The notes below the pieces were generated by a model. That model saw only the letters and a program-made list of their open reading frames with translations. It did no database searches and was not told the origin of the DNA. A stretch of DNA of 64,000 nucleotides from the NCBI RefSeq assembly GCF_963169125.1, contig NC_084795.1, forward strand, positions 264,921,042 through 264,985,041, in the 5' to 3' direction. Origin of the DNA: Humulus lupulus (Eukaryota > Streptophyta > Magnoliopsida > Rosales > Cannabaceae). The position numbers and the translations under genes are program-made. Shown here in pieces: positions 54,032-64,000 of the stretch. Within the stretch, counting starts at the first letter, position 1. Every line of letters begins with the position of its first letter.

Positions 54032-54864
54032 TGTTACACCCAGATTTCGAGCATGAGATTGTGATCCCGAAATCTAGGCTCGTTATGTGTAAGCTCGAAA
54101 TGACACGGTCATTGTACGTCCTTTCAGTTAAATAGTTTCTGTAAACGGCGACCTCGAAGGGCAAGGGGGTATGTAGCCTCGAAAATGCTTCGAGCTCGCA
54201 AATAGCATGGTGTGACACTTGGATATATCCCTGAACCATTCCTTGCCTTCCGGACTGGTTTGAGCTCGGAATGTGTAAGTTTGAATGTGGCGACATCGTC
54301 AATATCTATTTGTTCTGAGCATAGGCAAAGTTAGGCGACGAGCTCGTGATCGACTGATAATCTCAGCGAGCTCATGATCGACTGCTAGTCTCGGAGATTT
54401 GATGAATCTCGTATCTGAGTTAATCAGTTATATGTGAACATATTTATTGTTGTACAATCTTATTGTTTAATGGATATTATTTAATCTGTTATCCGATCCC
54501 ACATTTTATGGGACGTTTTCGTGTATGTAGAAAATAATGCATTAAATAGCATTATATTAATTGATTCGCAGAATATCTTCCCGAGATATGTGAGAATGAA
54601 TTCTGCAACCTCCTCTATAAATAGAGAAGGAGACTCCATTTGTAAAGGATCGATTTCTGATTTCTGGAGAGAAAACTCTAGGCAACTATTATCTGAAAAG
54701 TTTATAGAAAACTCTCAAGTTCTAATAACATATACTCATGGACTAGGCAGATTTAACTGCTGAACCACGTAAAAAACCCTCTTGTGTTCATCTGTGTTTA
54801 TTTCCTCTAATATTTTCTTGTTTAATTGCTCTCCTAGTTAAGTTGACGAAAAACAGCATCAACA
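54032..54864 (+). repeat. Element A 3' LTR
   Basis: 833 bp, partner of 27648-28479, with about 50 differences (roughly 6 percent). TATAAATAG at 54616-54624. Ends AGCATCAACA and is followed by AAATC. Confidence 0.9.
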
Positions 54865-55066
54865 AAATCTTAAAAGAGTAATAACAAAACATGTTTAGAC
54901 TATAATTAAAAAAATTATTCACTTATTTTTGTTTTCAAAATTTGATTTTCATTAAAAAAAAGGTACAAAAAGTTTTGCCAAACCTGTTTTCTGAAAATAA
55001 TTTAAAATTTTCAATTAAAAAATAAAATAAAAACAATTTAAAAAGGTATTTTCAAACAGCACCAAT
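54865..55066. mobile_element. AT-rich MITE-like sequence, right piece at the element A insertion
   Basis: Counterpart of 27391-27647. It contains TTTTGCCAAACCTGTTTTC and ends TTTTCAAACAGCACC, the same type of end as the copy at 60412-60800. Confidence 0.35.
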
Positions 55067-56262
55067 ATAAAGAAGAAGAAAACAAATCTACTTTTGTCAA
55101 TTATTTCATTATTTATATATATAATTTTTTTAAATGGACATTATTTATATCTTTCAAATAATATGTTTTACTGTTTTTATTTTCTCACAAATGTATTAAA
55201 ATTCATTCATGTTTCTCATTTCAAATAGCTAGCTAGATTATCAAATCTGTAAATAAAATTAATAATCTTATTAATAAAGTGATAAAAATACCATGGAAAT
55301 TGTTGTGATGCCTTGTATCAACAATCTTCCACCCAAATAGATTTTTTTTTAAAAGGAAATCATCTCAATCTCAAATAGGTTATTTGGTGGCAATTCACTC
55401 TCATAAAAAAAAACATGACATTTTTCTGGCTATTTAGTTTTTTTTTTGAAAGACCTAGCTATTTAGTTAACAGTCAATTAATGGAACAACTAAATAATCA
55501 GATGAATAACTATAAATTGCTAAACTTGGACATAAAAAAAAAAAGATTTAACTCTAATTTTTTTTTTTTAAATTATGTTATTAATAGAGGTAATGATAGA
55601 TACTAAGCCAAAAAAAAACACGTGCTAAATGTACTTATTAATATATTGGATTGTTGGAAAAAAAATATGATAATTTGAATTTAAGCAAAGAAAAGTCATA
55701 TATAGGTCTTCTGAGTCGGTCATTATGTTAAAAAGTATTCAAAAATAAAACAAAAATGAATAATAAATAAATAAAATATAAATACTAGGAATATGATCCA
55801 GTCCACTCTAGTGTCCAGCCAGAGAATGAGTGTCGGTGAGTTTATAGCCACGTGTTTAATTTCCCAATGAAAGACAGCAATCAATAAAAGGCCCATATTG
55901 GTCAACTACCATTGAAATTCTGCAACGTGTCAATGTGTCTTTTATTGTCTTTTCGCAACGTTTCCCAACCCAAAGTTTAAATTTGTTGTTTACCGCCGTT
56001 AACAGATTCTTCATTTTGTGAGACATATAGTAAACACTTTGCCTATCAAAAGTTTTTAAAAACTGCTCGATGGGAATAATTCACCCAAATCAAACCTAAA
56101 AAATTGATAAAAAATGTAATTTGATAACTCGACAAAAAATTGAACTACTTAATTATTATATTGAGATATTTGAAAATTATATCAACTATCCCAACATAAT
56201 TTGAATAAATCGATTAAGAGCTTTTTATCATTTATAAATGCATATATTATATATATTATATG
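55067..56262. other. Intergenic, AT-rich, nothing recognised
   Basis: No supported gene. Homopolymer A/T runs and a GC-richer segment at 55795-55850 without recognisable content. The 60-codon frames are low-complexity. Confidence 0.5.
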
Positions 56263-57351
56263 TGTTAATTGTCGTTTTCGCTGTTAACTTAATCCAAAAG
56301 ATTAAAAAAAATACTAAAGAAGAACACAAAGATTTTACGTTGTTCAGGCTATAAAAGAGCTATAGTCAACGAGTCTCTATTATTTAGTGAGCTTGAAGCT
56401 TGTTATCACAAGCTTCAATGGTGGTTCTCAGACAACGTGTATATTGCACTGAGTTACATAATTTCTTCCTCTAAAAACCGAACCATTTACAAGTAGATAC
56501 CCCACCTTATTTATAAGGGTTAGAGTCATTAATGTTAATCATCTATCATTTAGTGAGCTTAAAGCTTGTTATCGCAAGCTTCAATGGTGGATCTCAGGCA
56601 GCGGGTATATTGCACTGAGTTACATAATTTCTTCCTCTAAAAACCGAACCCTTTACAAGTAGATACCCCACGTTATTTATAGGGGTTGGAGTCATTAATG
56701 TTCATCTATCATTAATACAAAATCCCCCCGCCCCCCACTTTGGGGTGTTAATGACGAATTAATACATAAAGGCCTGCACGAAATAGCGACTACGGCCCCA
56801 AGCGGATTGCACGGGGCCCATTGCAGAAAGTCGCATACCAACTTTATGGGGAATGTATCTCTGACTTGTCAGAGTGCGGTGCACGTTTTCCCATGTTAGA
56901 CAACGTTGTGGGAAGTGTTGATTGTCAATTGTATGAACTCGACACCACCAATTGAAGCTCACCAAAAGCTGCCAGACGATCATCTGGTGGGCCACAATTG
57001 CATTGACTGACACCTGGCGGCATCCCCAGATCTGAGGACCGGAATCATAGACCTAGGGGACGAGTGAAGAGAGCTCCTTCGAACGTGGCCTCACTTGGAG
57101 AGATCCTCGCCCCGAGGACAGACCATAGGGCGTGACCTCACTCGGAGAAATCTACGACTTATCAACTCGCTCGGGACGTGGAGGTACCATCGCCCCGAGG
57201 ACAGACCTCGGGGCGTGGCCTCACTCGGAGATGTCCACGGCTCATCCAAATTGGGCTTCCTAGAGGGGCTGCACTCTGAGAACCTCACGACTTATCTCGT
57301 CAATAATTACTATTAATTGCCACGTGTCAGGAGGTGAAAATACGAACAACA
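56263..57351 (+). mobile_element. Solo LTR, 1089 bp, with internal tandem duplication
   Basis: Starts TGTTAATTGTCG and ends ACGAACAACA. Exact 5-bp flanks ATATG (56258-56262 and 57352-57356). The beginning has the ACGTTGTTCAGGCTATAA...GTCAACGAGTCT layout that resembles element B LTRs (TTACGTGGTTGGGGCG...GTCCACGAGTCT), so it is a distant gypsy relative. The second half is GC-rich with repeated CGTGGCCTCACTCGGAGA words. The small open frames crossing it on both strands are not genes. Confidence 0.85.
56374..56714 (+). repeat. Tandem duplication of about 170 bp inside the solo LTR
   Basis: Two adjacent copies. Each contains TTTAGTGAGCTT, AAGCTTGTTATC, GCAAGCTTCAATGGTGG, TATTGCACTGAGTTACATAA and AAGTAGATACCCCAC, and ends with GTCATTAATGTT. 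They differ at roughly ten positions, so the duplication predates recent mutation. Confidence 0.85.
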
Positions 57352-57356
57352 ATATG

Positions 57357-57780
57357 TAATATTAAATATTGTTTTAAAATTTTTACCAATGAATTTAGAA
57401 TAATGTTTTAAAGTTTCAAATTATAATAATATGTCTAAGTTTGGAAGATGTATACTATACTTTTAGTTTATTGAATCTAATTATTTGAACATTTATTTTT
57501 TTTTAAAAAAACTTAAGATTGGTTTGAGTGGATTAACCAGACCAAACCGCCTAAAACATTGGATAGGTTAATTTTTTTTTAATTAGATGGATTAGAGTTA
57601 GATTTTTACAACCTAATTTTTATATTAGTTTAATTAAAATATATTATAACCCGACCAAATTGACCAATGGACACCCCTAATAAATACACAACACAAAAAT
57701 TTACAAAAATGCTTGAACTCTCTCTTTGGTTTTTTTCTCTTTTTTTGGAAAAGAAATGAAATTGATTGAAAATCAGCTGA
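57357..57780. other. Intergenic, AT-rich, nothing recognised
   Basis: A/T-rich spacer to the right of the solo LTR, without coding signals. Confidence 0.45.
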
Positions 57781-57799
57781 CATCAACTAAAATCTAAGA

Positions 57800-58150
57800 C
57801 CAAATACAAGAAGAACAGTCTCACCACCAAATCATATACTCAATTTTAGACCGAACAAATTTTGCTCGGAGGTAGGCAATCCACTTAGTGATCCTAAGAC
57901 AATGCTGAAATTGAACCTCTCGAAGAACCCATTACAAACAAGGATAATCTCCTTAACAACAACACATAAGGATAAACTAATAGTAACCTTGCTATTTGCC
58001 AATGATTTCATTAACAATAACAAGACAATCAAATTCAATGATAATACTATCATACCCAAGTGTCTTACATAACTTCAAACCATGGAGAACGTTCATAACT
58101 TGAGCCACATTAGGTTAAAAGGTTGCTTTTATGAACCAAGTCGCAAAGGC
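57800..58150 (-). pseudogene. RNase H-like (RVT_3 type) remnant
   Basis: Minus-strand frames give an alignment-like run: VMNVLHGLKLCKTLGYDSII followed by EFDCLVIVNEI. This is the pattern of the plant RNase H-like domain found at the end of LINE ORF2 and in many relocated copies (alanine-leucine helix, then the E-x-D-S-L-V-V-V-N strand). Stops and frameshifts follow. It could be a LINE 3' remnant or a decayed relocated domain. Confidence 0.4.
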
Positions 58151-58434
58151 TAGGACCTTTTCCTAGTGAAGAAGCTAGAAAATTTATTTAAGAGAAGGTT
58201 CATTGTGTATGAAATTTTTTTGGAGGAATTTATTGATATTTTTCTTCAAAAAGAAATTTGATTGATTTAATGTAAAAAGTACAAAGGAAACAAAAAATCA
58301 GGCGGAAGCAGAAATTATTTTAAAAAAGGGCTTGATAATTGACATTTTTTAAATAAAAAAAAATAGTTGGTGTTTATTGATTATTTTCTGTTTTTTAATG
58401 AATAATTTATAAATGTTTTAATGATCAAATATAT

Positions 58435-58500
58435 GAAAAGTTAGCTCAATTGTTGAGTGAGCCTTATTTTTTCTCAAGGTATGGTTCGAACCCTGAGACT
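58435..58500 (+). repeat. Possible SINE-like pol III box pair
   Basis: TTAGCTCAATTGTTGAGTGA (box A-like) is followed by GGTTCGAACC (box B) at 58482-58491, with T-rich sequence after it. No cloverleaf, so not a tRNA gene. No target duplication was identified. Confidence 0.3.
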
Positions 58501-59302
58501 TTTTTTCCCTCTAAATCAATATAATTTTAACAAAAAAGAAGGAAACAAACTCAAGAACTGGTAGAAGAATTAGAGTGAGACTTACTATTACACCAAGTTC
58601 AATTACTATTGGAAAGAACTAAAAAAATATATTTATTAAATTCTAGTGTAGGCTAGAGCCTACACAAATCACCATGTGCTCCGTCCCTGTCCGACACTAC
58701 CTCTTCGTGTACTTCGCATATAATTATTAGTGTATAACTTCCTTTTAATCCTAACTTACTATAGGTGCATTGAGTCAATTATTGTAAAACTCTAAATTGA
58801 TTATCTCAAATAGACAATATACTTTATAACTCAAAAGTATTTTTTGACAAATTATAAGCAGTTGTCCTGATAAGTTTATGATCTGACGTGACAATTTATT
58901 TTTTACAGATTTGTTTTCTTACGTTTTAATTCTCTAAAAATTATCATATCTGTTTATGACAATTTTTTACTTGAAATTTCGTCCATATATGTTGACATTG
59001 ACTAAGAAAATATTATTTTATTTATAAGAAGATTTTTCTTTAAATAAAATATACTTTTCATTTTTTTAGACTTTGAAACTTTTTGTCAATTTATTAAATA
59101 ATATTTTGTGATATTTTTTGTTGACAAATTTTATGGTAATGACTGGCTGTGAAAAAAAAAATTAAAAAAAAATCGTTTCCTTTATCAAAAAAGGAAACTT
59201 TGTGTAATAAATAAAATATTTTCAACTTTCTTGATTTAAATAATATTCTATGATTTTTTAATCATTTACTTCACTAAACTAGGAAATGATTATAAATTTA
59301 AT
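58501..59302. other. Intergenic, AT-rich, nothing recognised
   Basis: No gene or element boundary. A few GC-richer words around 58680-58710 (GTGCTCCGTCCCTGTCCGAC) have no clear relation to other parts of the window. Confidence 0.4.
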
Positions 59303-59975
59303 TGTTCAAAAAATTCGTTGGAATAAGTATGGACTGTCATCTCTCAATCAGTATCAACAAAATATGACAGATTGGCAGAATTTTCTAATTAAAGAATTTG
59401 TGCAATTCTCTCTTTGATTTTTGCAGATTTTGTGGACTGCTTTGAAAGACCATTTCAGCTATAAAATAAAAAACCAAGCATCCACAAATCCTTAGCTCTT
59501 TCACTTCTCATTTTTTAATTATTATTTGTATTTTTGAGAGAGTTCTTTTTGTGAGATTAAAAGTGGATACCTTAATCTAGTATCTAAGAGATATGTAGCT
59601 TCTTTTTGTATTTATCTATTTCGTGTAGAAACATGTGTCATCCATTGATAACGAGTTCAACAATCTTCGAGAGAAGATTTTGCTAAGACTTTCTTCGGGA
59701 GGAAGAAAATATTCATCAGCCTTTGAAGGGAGTTCAAGAGCATTGATATCTCATCAAGAAATTGAATTTTTGAAAGGGTGTTCAAAAGCTTACGGCATAA
59801 GTATAGAGAGAGTCTATCTATGTACAAGTCAATTGTGATTTTGTAATTTGTGATACCTTATTAATCAGTTTCATCTTTAGGCGTGGCCCGTAAACTAGGT
59901 TTTCCGAACTACGTAAAAAACTTCTAGTGTTGATTTTTTTATACTCGTTTTTTATTTATTTCTGTTCAAACAACT
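59303..59975 (+). mobile_element. Copia-type LTR-like segment
   Basis: Begins TGTTCAAAAAATTCGTTGG. A TATA box is in CAGCTATAAAATAAAAAACC near 59459, followed by an R/U5-like stretch and the copia-style tail GGCGTGGCCCGTAAACTAGG, then TTTTCCGAACTACGTAAAA. A 67-codon open frame (59635-59838) lies in the leader and is not a gene. No target duplication could be matched, so both ends are provisional. Confidence 0.45.
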
Positions 59976-60411
59976 AGCTTAATCGTTAGATCAGATTCTG
60001 ATTCTGTCAAAATAACTTAATCACCATTCTGTAATATATTAAGTTGTTTAATTTAATTACTTGGTAAATATTAAAATACGAAATTTCAATTATAAATAAT
60101 GAGCAAAAAAATCTAAGTTGTAAGATTATCATGCTCTGTCTTTGGACTAACTACGAAATTGTTATACTCTTAATTCATTTTTATTTATTTTAAAGAACGT
60201 CATAATCTATATTATTTAATTTTTTTATAATTTAATTTGTTAGTTTGATTTTAATTAAAATAAATAAATGATATTTTTTTCAAATTTTTTTTAGATTTTG
60301 TATTTTCAAATATTTTTTAATTATTTTATAAAATTGTATTTTAAAATAATAATTTATTTCAAATTATGTAACCCAACAGCGTGTTGACACTTGTGTTTTT
60401 TTTTTTTTAAA
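59976..60411. other. Intergenic, AT-rich, nothing recognised
   Basis: A/T-rich, low complexity, no signals. Confidence 0.4.
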
Positions 60412-60800
60412 AACAATTAACACTAATTGTTGTGTTTGGTAAAAATTTTGTTTTTGAATTTTTTAAACGCAAAAATGGAAATATAATTTTCTTTTTGTTT
60501 CTTTATTTTAAAAGAATAAAATTATGTTAGGTAACTATTTTTATTTTTTGTTTAACAATATAAAATGAGATGCTGATTTGAGGAAGAGAAGAAAAAAAAA
60601 CTAAAAGTCGAAAACTATTTAAAAAAAATTTGAAAGTGAAAATTTTCTATTTTCAAAATTTAATAAATTTTGTTTAAAATTAAAAAAAATAATAAATAAA
60701 AATAGAGTTACCAAATACTATTTTATATTTAATTTTCAAAATTTTAATTAATTAAATAAAAAATTAATTTTTTTATTGTTACCAACAGCACCAATGGTTA
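60412..60800. mobile_element. MITE-like inverted-repeat element
   Basis: Left end TTGTTGTGTTTGGTAAAAAT, right end TTGTTACCAACAGCACCAAT. Together with internal GTTAGGTAACTA and AGTTACCAAATAC this gives imperfect inverted symmetry in an otherwise A/T-only sequence. Similar ends flank element A. Confidence 0.45.
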
Positions 60801-61054
60801 CGGAGTAATAAATGCGACAAATATGTTACTAAATGGAGCTTTGTCGTAACAAAACAAAAATTAATTGCAATTTTTTACTAAGAATATGGTGTTGGTGTTT
60901 TTCTGCCAATTTCTCAAACATAATATTAAACGTAAGTTGTAAGGATAAATATCAATGTGAAATATTGAGTTAAGTAAGAAAAAAATATATATTAGCAGCA
61001 AATTCATGTACAATATATATAATTTTCATTTAAAAATATATAGTTTTAATTTGA

Positions 61055-61560
61055 AAAATATTTCTGTAAAAATTATTAAGTAGTTTGAAAGGTTGCATTT
61101 AAGTTACTAAATAATTTTTTTTGCGGCAAAAATCAGTAAGTAGTTAGAAATGTTGCACTTATGTCAATAAGTAATTTTTTTGTTGTAAATGTCACATTTT
61201 ATATAAATTTTGTCTCAAATTTAATTAATTAATAAAAACTTAATTATTTTTTATTTTTAAAACATATTTCAAATAATTTTTCCTTATTAGAAATATATAA
61301 TTTTATATTTTTATTAATCAACTAAAATTGAGACAAAATTGGTGTAAAATATGATTTTTGAAATTAAAAAAACTACTTAGTGACTTAATTGCAACATTTT
61401 AGACTACTAACTGACTTTTGCCACTAAAAAAACTATTTCGTTACTTAAGTGTAATCATTTAAACTAATTATTGATTTTTGGTACAAAAAATATTACTTTG
61501 TGATTTAAGTAAAAATTTTCAAACTAATTATTGATTTTTCGCTGCAAATTTTTCTATTAA
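61055..61560. mobile_element. MITE-like element with long inverted arms
   Basis: The left arm (61055-61215) contains TTAAGTAGTTTGAAAGGTTG and GGCAAAAATCAGTAAGTAGT. The right arm (61340-61560) contains GCAACATTTTAGACTACTAA, CTGACTTTTGCC and ATTTTCAAACTAATTATTGA. Centre words ATTTTGTCTCAAATTTAATT and ACTAAAATTGAGACAAAATT also pair. No coding capacity; target duplication not determined. Confidence 0.6.
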
Positions 61561-61793
61561 TGTCAATAAGAGATTAAAAAATATTGAAAATTTAATAATC
61601 AAAATAGAAAAATTGGGAAAATTTTAACTTAATTTGTAAATAATAAAGTATATTTGTTCACTTTTGCCTTGCTTCCAAGTCCGTGATATGGACTTCTTTG
61701 TTGTTTGTTTTGTAATTGTATCCTTTTGTTATTAATGTAATATATTCTAGTGCTCCCCTATATTTAAAATGGATTACTTTCATTAAATATATA

Positions 61794-62265
61794 TGTTGAT
61801 TGAGACTACTTGCATAGTTGACAAGTTCTTATTGATTCATTGGTTTAAATGCCAATTAAGTTGGTTAAGGTAGTTGTTTAGGTGTACACTATAAATTACT
61901 CAGCTTTAGACATTTGGAGAGTGATTTTTATTCTCTCTAGTTTTAGTTTTTAGTACTCAGTTTTCTCTCTAAGAGTTTAGTCAAGTTTTTGTATTGTTTA
62001 GAGTTTGAGTTTTAAGAACTCATTTTTGTCAAAGTTCTTGCTGGTTGTAACAATGAAGATTGTGCAATAAAGAAGAAGGCATAGTGCTTGTTTCCCTGTG
62101 AATGTAGACACTCTCAAAGAGTGTTGAACCATGTAATATTGTGTTATTCTTTTTTTACATTACAACTAAATTTTCTAGTTCAATATTTCTATTTCTGTTT
62201 CAATTCTGGATTTTGATTTAGTCCAATTAGATCTGTTATTTTGTGTGATTGAACTAATCACAACA
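61794..62265 (+). mobile_element. Copia 5' LTR (approximate ends)
   Basis: TGTTGATTGAGACTACTTGC is a plausible start. A TATA box (CACTATAAATTACTC) lies near 61888, followed by leader T-rich sequence and an end near AACTAATCACA just before the primer site. The matching 3' LTR is not in the window. Confidence 0.5.
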
Positions 62266-62267
62266 AG

Positions 62268-62285
62268 TGGTATCATTGCCCAGGT
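62268..62285 (+). other. Copia primer binding site
   Basis: TGGTATCATTGCCCAGG follows the LTR. It is close to the TGGTATCAGAGC initiator-methionine tRNA site used by most plant copia elements, with changes in the second half. Confidence 0.6.
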
Positions 62286-62332
62286 TACATGAAATCAAGA
62301 TTTTGTCCTAAAGTTTCAAGATTTGATCAAGA

Positions 62333-63135
62333 ATGTCTGCTGCCAAATTCGAGGTGAACAAGTTTATTGGGGAAAATGATTTCAGTCTTTGGAGGATTAA
62401 AATGAAAGTTTTGTTAGTGCAGCGAGGAATTTTAGAAACCATTGATAGTAAAGCTCTTGTTGAACTTGGTGATGACAAGCAGAATCAGTCAAAGATTCAA
62501 ATCAAAGTTCATAGTGCCATCTTGCTCAGCCTTGGTGATAAAGTTTTAAGAGAAGTTTCGACAAAGGACACTGCCATTGAGTTATGGAACAAGCTCGGAT
62601 CGATTTATCTCAAAAAGTCTCATGCAAATAAATTGTATCACAAGAAGAAGTCATACACATTGAATATGGATGAAAATAAAGAGCTTCAAAAGAAACTTGA
62701 CGAGTTTAACATGATTATCTTGGAGCTGTGCAACATTGGTGTTCAGAACGAAGATGAAGATCAATGTATCTTACTTCTTAATTCTCGTCCCAAGAGTTAT
62801 GAATACTTTGTTGATAATATTCTCTATGGTAAAGATACTCTAACCATGTCTGAAGTAAAGTGAGCTCTTAACTCAAAAGAAATTCTGAAAAAGAAGAAGT
62901 TTAAAATGATGTTGAAGGGTTGTTTGTTAGAGGAAGACAAGAAAATAGAGAATCAATAAATGGGAATTACAAAGGAAATGACAACAATTATAAGATAAAT
63001 AATCACATGGGTCACAACAACCATGGTAATCGGTCAAGATCCAAGTCTAGACCAGGGAAACAATGCTATTATTGTAAAAAGGAAGGTCATTACAGAGATG
63101 TCTGTTATGCTTTGAAAGCCAAGTTGAACTGAGAC
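62333..63135 (+). pseudogene. Copia gag with zinc knuckle
   Basis: ATG at 62333 (MSAAKFEVNKFIGENDFSLW). The gag core has FSLWRIKMKVLLVQRG, AIELWNKLGSIYLKKS and MDENKELQKKLDEF (typical UBN2-like copia gag). TGA at 62861 ends the first frame. The next frame (62920-63132) carries a CCHC zinc knuckle CYYCKKEGHYRDVC at about 63064-63105. One frameshift and the stop break the polyprotein. Confidence 0.85.
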
Positions 63136-63414
63136 AAGAACAAGGAGAAAGGAGAGGCTGATGTTGTCTCTGATCATGATGAATCTACTAATGTATTAGT
63201 CGTATCAAGCAAGAATACAGGTGAGTATTGGATTTTGGATCCGGGATGCTCATTCTATATGACACCAAACAAACATCTATTATGTTCCTTTGATGGAATT
63301 GATGGTGGTACTTTGATATTGGGAAACAATAAGGCATGTTAAGTCATTGGAATAGGTTCAGTAAAAAAAATACATATTTCAAATTGCAATATTATTTGTC
63401 TTCCGATCCTTTTT
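63136..63414 (+). pseudogene. Copia protease, N-terminal part
   Basis: EYWILDPGCSFYMTPNK (63214-63264) is the copia protease active site, with DSG changed to DPG. A LILGNNKA-like block and VIGIGSV follow. Stops are present. Similarity ends at about 63414, before a reversed LTR, so integrase, RT and the 3' LTR are not in the window. Confidence 0.75.
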
Positions 63415-63469
63415 TAAAGGCCAATAATTGGCAGCAAAACCCCCTATAGTTTGCTTTTTTTTACACTTA
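63415..63469. other. Short unassigned segment between copia and LTR
   Basis: Fifty-five bases with GGCAGCAAAACCCCCTATAG and a T8 run. They fit neither the copia protease nor the following LTR, so a further small breakpoint exists here. Confidence 0.35.
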
Positions 63470-64000
63470 TGTAATACATAGGTTAGCCAAGACTGTTACA
63501 CTGTGTACTTTAAATAGTGTTTAACTCGCTAAACGAGTTAGTAGGCCATAAACATGCATCTAAGTGTCACTAATGGGCCAGGGTGAAAATCTCGATCAAA
63601 AGGAATGAATATATTTTACTAAAAAACATTAAACTGTACATGAGATCCCATAAAAGTGTTTACAAAGTTATTTACAATCCAAAATGGTCATTACAGTTCA
63701 AAAGTTACAAACCGCCAATCTAAGCGGCAAAAATAGGGTTAAACCGTAGTTCCTCTGAGAAACACCTTGGCCGTGGTGGTCAAGCGGCTGCATATGTACA
63801 CATCACCACCTAAGCTCTCCACTCAGGGCTGGGTAAGCTTTCCTTTCCCTTTACTTGCACCACATAGCACCCGTGAGCCAAGAAAACTTATTACTGCCTG
63901 TATACAATATAAATAAATGATCACGAAACCATTATGGGGCTTCAGCCCTAATCAGATGATCACTGTTAAGTTATCCTGGGGTCCTGCGCCCTGAATAGGT
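63470..64000 (-). mobile_element. Gypsy LTR, reverse orientation, running off the window
   Basis: Begins TGTAATACATAGGTTAGCC and continues with GACTGTTACACTGTGT. In reverse complement this is the LTR end seen at 1320-1359 and 40560-40595. The block CCGTGGTGGTCAAGCGGCTG and CACCACATAGCACCCGTGAG correspond to the conserved U5-side blocks. Only the first 531 bp are visible. Confidence 0.85.

Larger units (their letters stand above)
27648..54864 (+). mobile_element. Element A: Tat-lineage Ty3/gypsy retrotransposon enlarged by nested insertions
   Basis: It is bounded by LTRs of 832 and 833 bp that differ at about 50 positions. Internal order on the plus strand: primer site, gag, protease, RT (mostly deleted), RNase H, a second archaeal-type RNase H, integrase, tandem repeats, antisense gene, polypurine tract. 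The extra RNase H before integrase is the hallmark of the Tat clade. Three later insertions lie inside it (30676-40595, 41902-44797, 46006-47889), each with matching 5-bp flanks. Without them about 13 kb remain. Many stops and an RT deletion make it defective. Confidence 0.9.

Noticed and set aside
58435..58500. Possible tRNA gene because of GGTTCGAACC
   Set aside because: No acceptor, anticodon or T arm pairing can be formed around it; at best a SINE-like promoter.
59635..59838. 67-codon frame beginning with ATG
   Set aside because: Lies in the leader of a copia-type LTR-like segment; no recognisable protein pattern.

Overview
The window is plant nuclear DNA, almost certainly from a eudicot. 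It is AT-rich intergenic sequence packed with nested LTR retrotransposons, a Mutator-like DNA transposon (MULE), MITE-like inverted repeats and an endogenous pararetrovirus remnant. I find one credible host gene. Long LTRs ending TGTAAYG...TTACA recur, and the style resembles Rosales genomes such as Cannabaceae, but the sequence does not prove a species.

Left part (1-12.0 kb): a partial gypsy LTR (1-1359), a copia-type LTR, then the decayed 3' end of a chromovirus (integrase plus chromodomain remnant, polypurine tract, 2.57-kb LTR to 6272). Next come a reverse-strand Caulimoviridae-like remnant (protease, reverse transcriptase, RNase H; 6273-8140), a reversed LTR fragment, a decayed copia RT/RNase H (9097-10540) and a 420-bp fold-back MITE. 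From 12084 to 19405 lies a complete MULE with 125-bp terminal inverted repeats and an 8-bp target duplication. It carries two convergent genes: a spliced Ulp1-like cysteine protease gene with a DUF1985-like N-terminus (plus strand) and a MURA transposase (minus strand). Arrays of an ATCGAG motif sit in inverted orientation near the two ends.

Middle (19.4-27.6 kb): a small two-exon host gene (97 aa, minus strand, 20211-23083), AT-rich spacers, MITE-like repeats and a copia-type solo LTR (24757-26040).

Right-centre (27648-54864): one Tat-lineage Ty3/gypsy element (element A) enlarged to 27 kb by three solo LTRs (30676-40595, 41902-44797, 46006-47889). The first solo LTR is itself split by a younger, nearly complete, GC-rich Tat element B (32887-40421, minus strand, TSD GATCC). 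The LTRs of B differ by about 12 positions in 875 and those of A by about 50 in 832, which agrees with the nesting order. Element A carries between integrase and 3' LTR a tandem array and a spliced antisense gene with its own TATA box and leader intron. Element B has lost this region together with half of its integrase core.

Right end (54.9-64 kb): AT-rich DNA with a solo LTR (56263-57351, TSD ATATG), an RNase H-like remnant, a copia-type LTR-like segment, two MITE-like inverted repeats, the 5' part of a copia element (LTR, primer site, gag, protease) and a reversed gypsy LTR running off the window.
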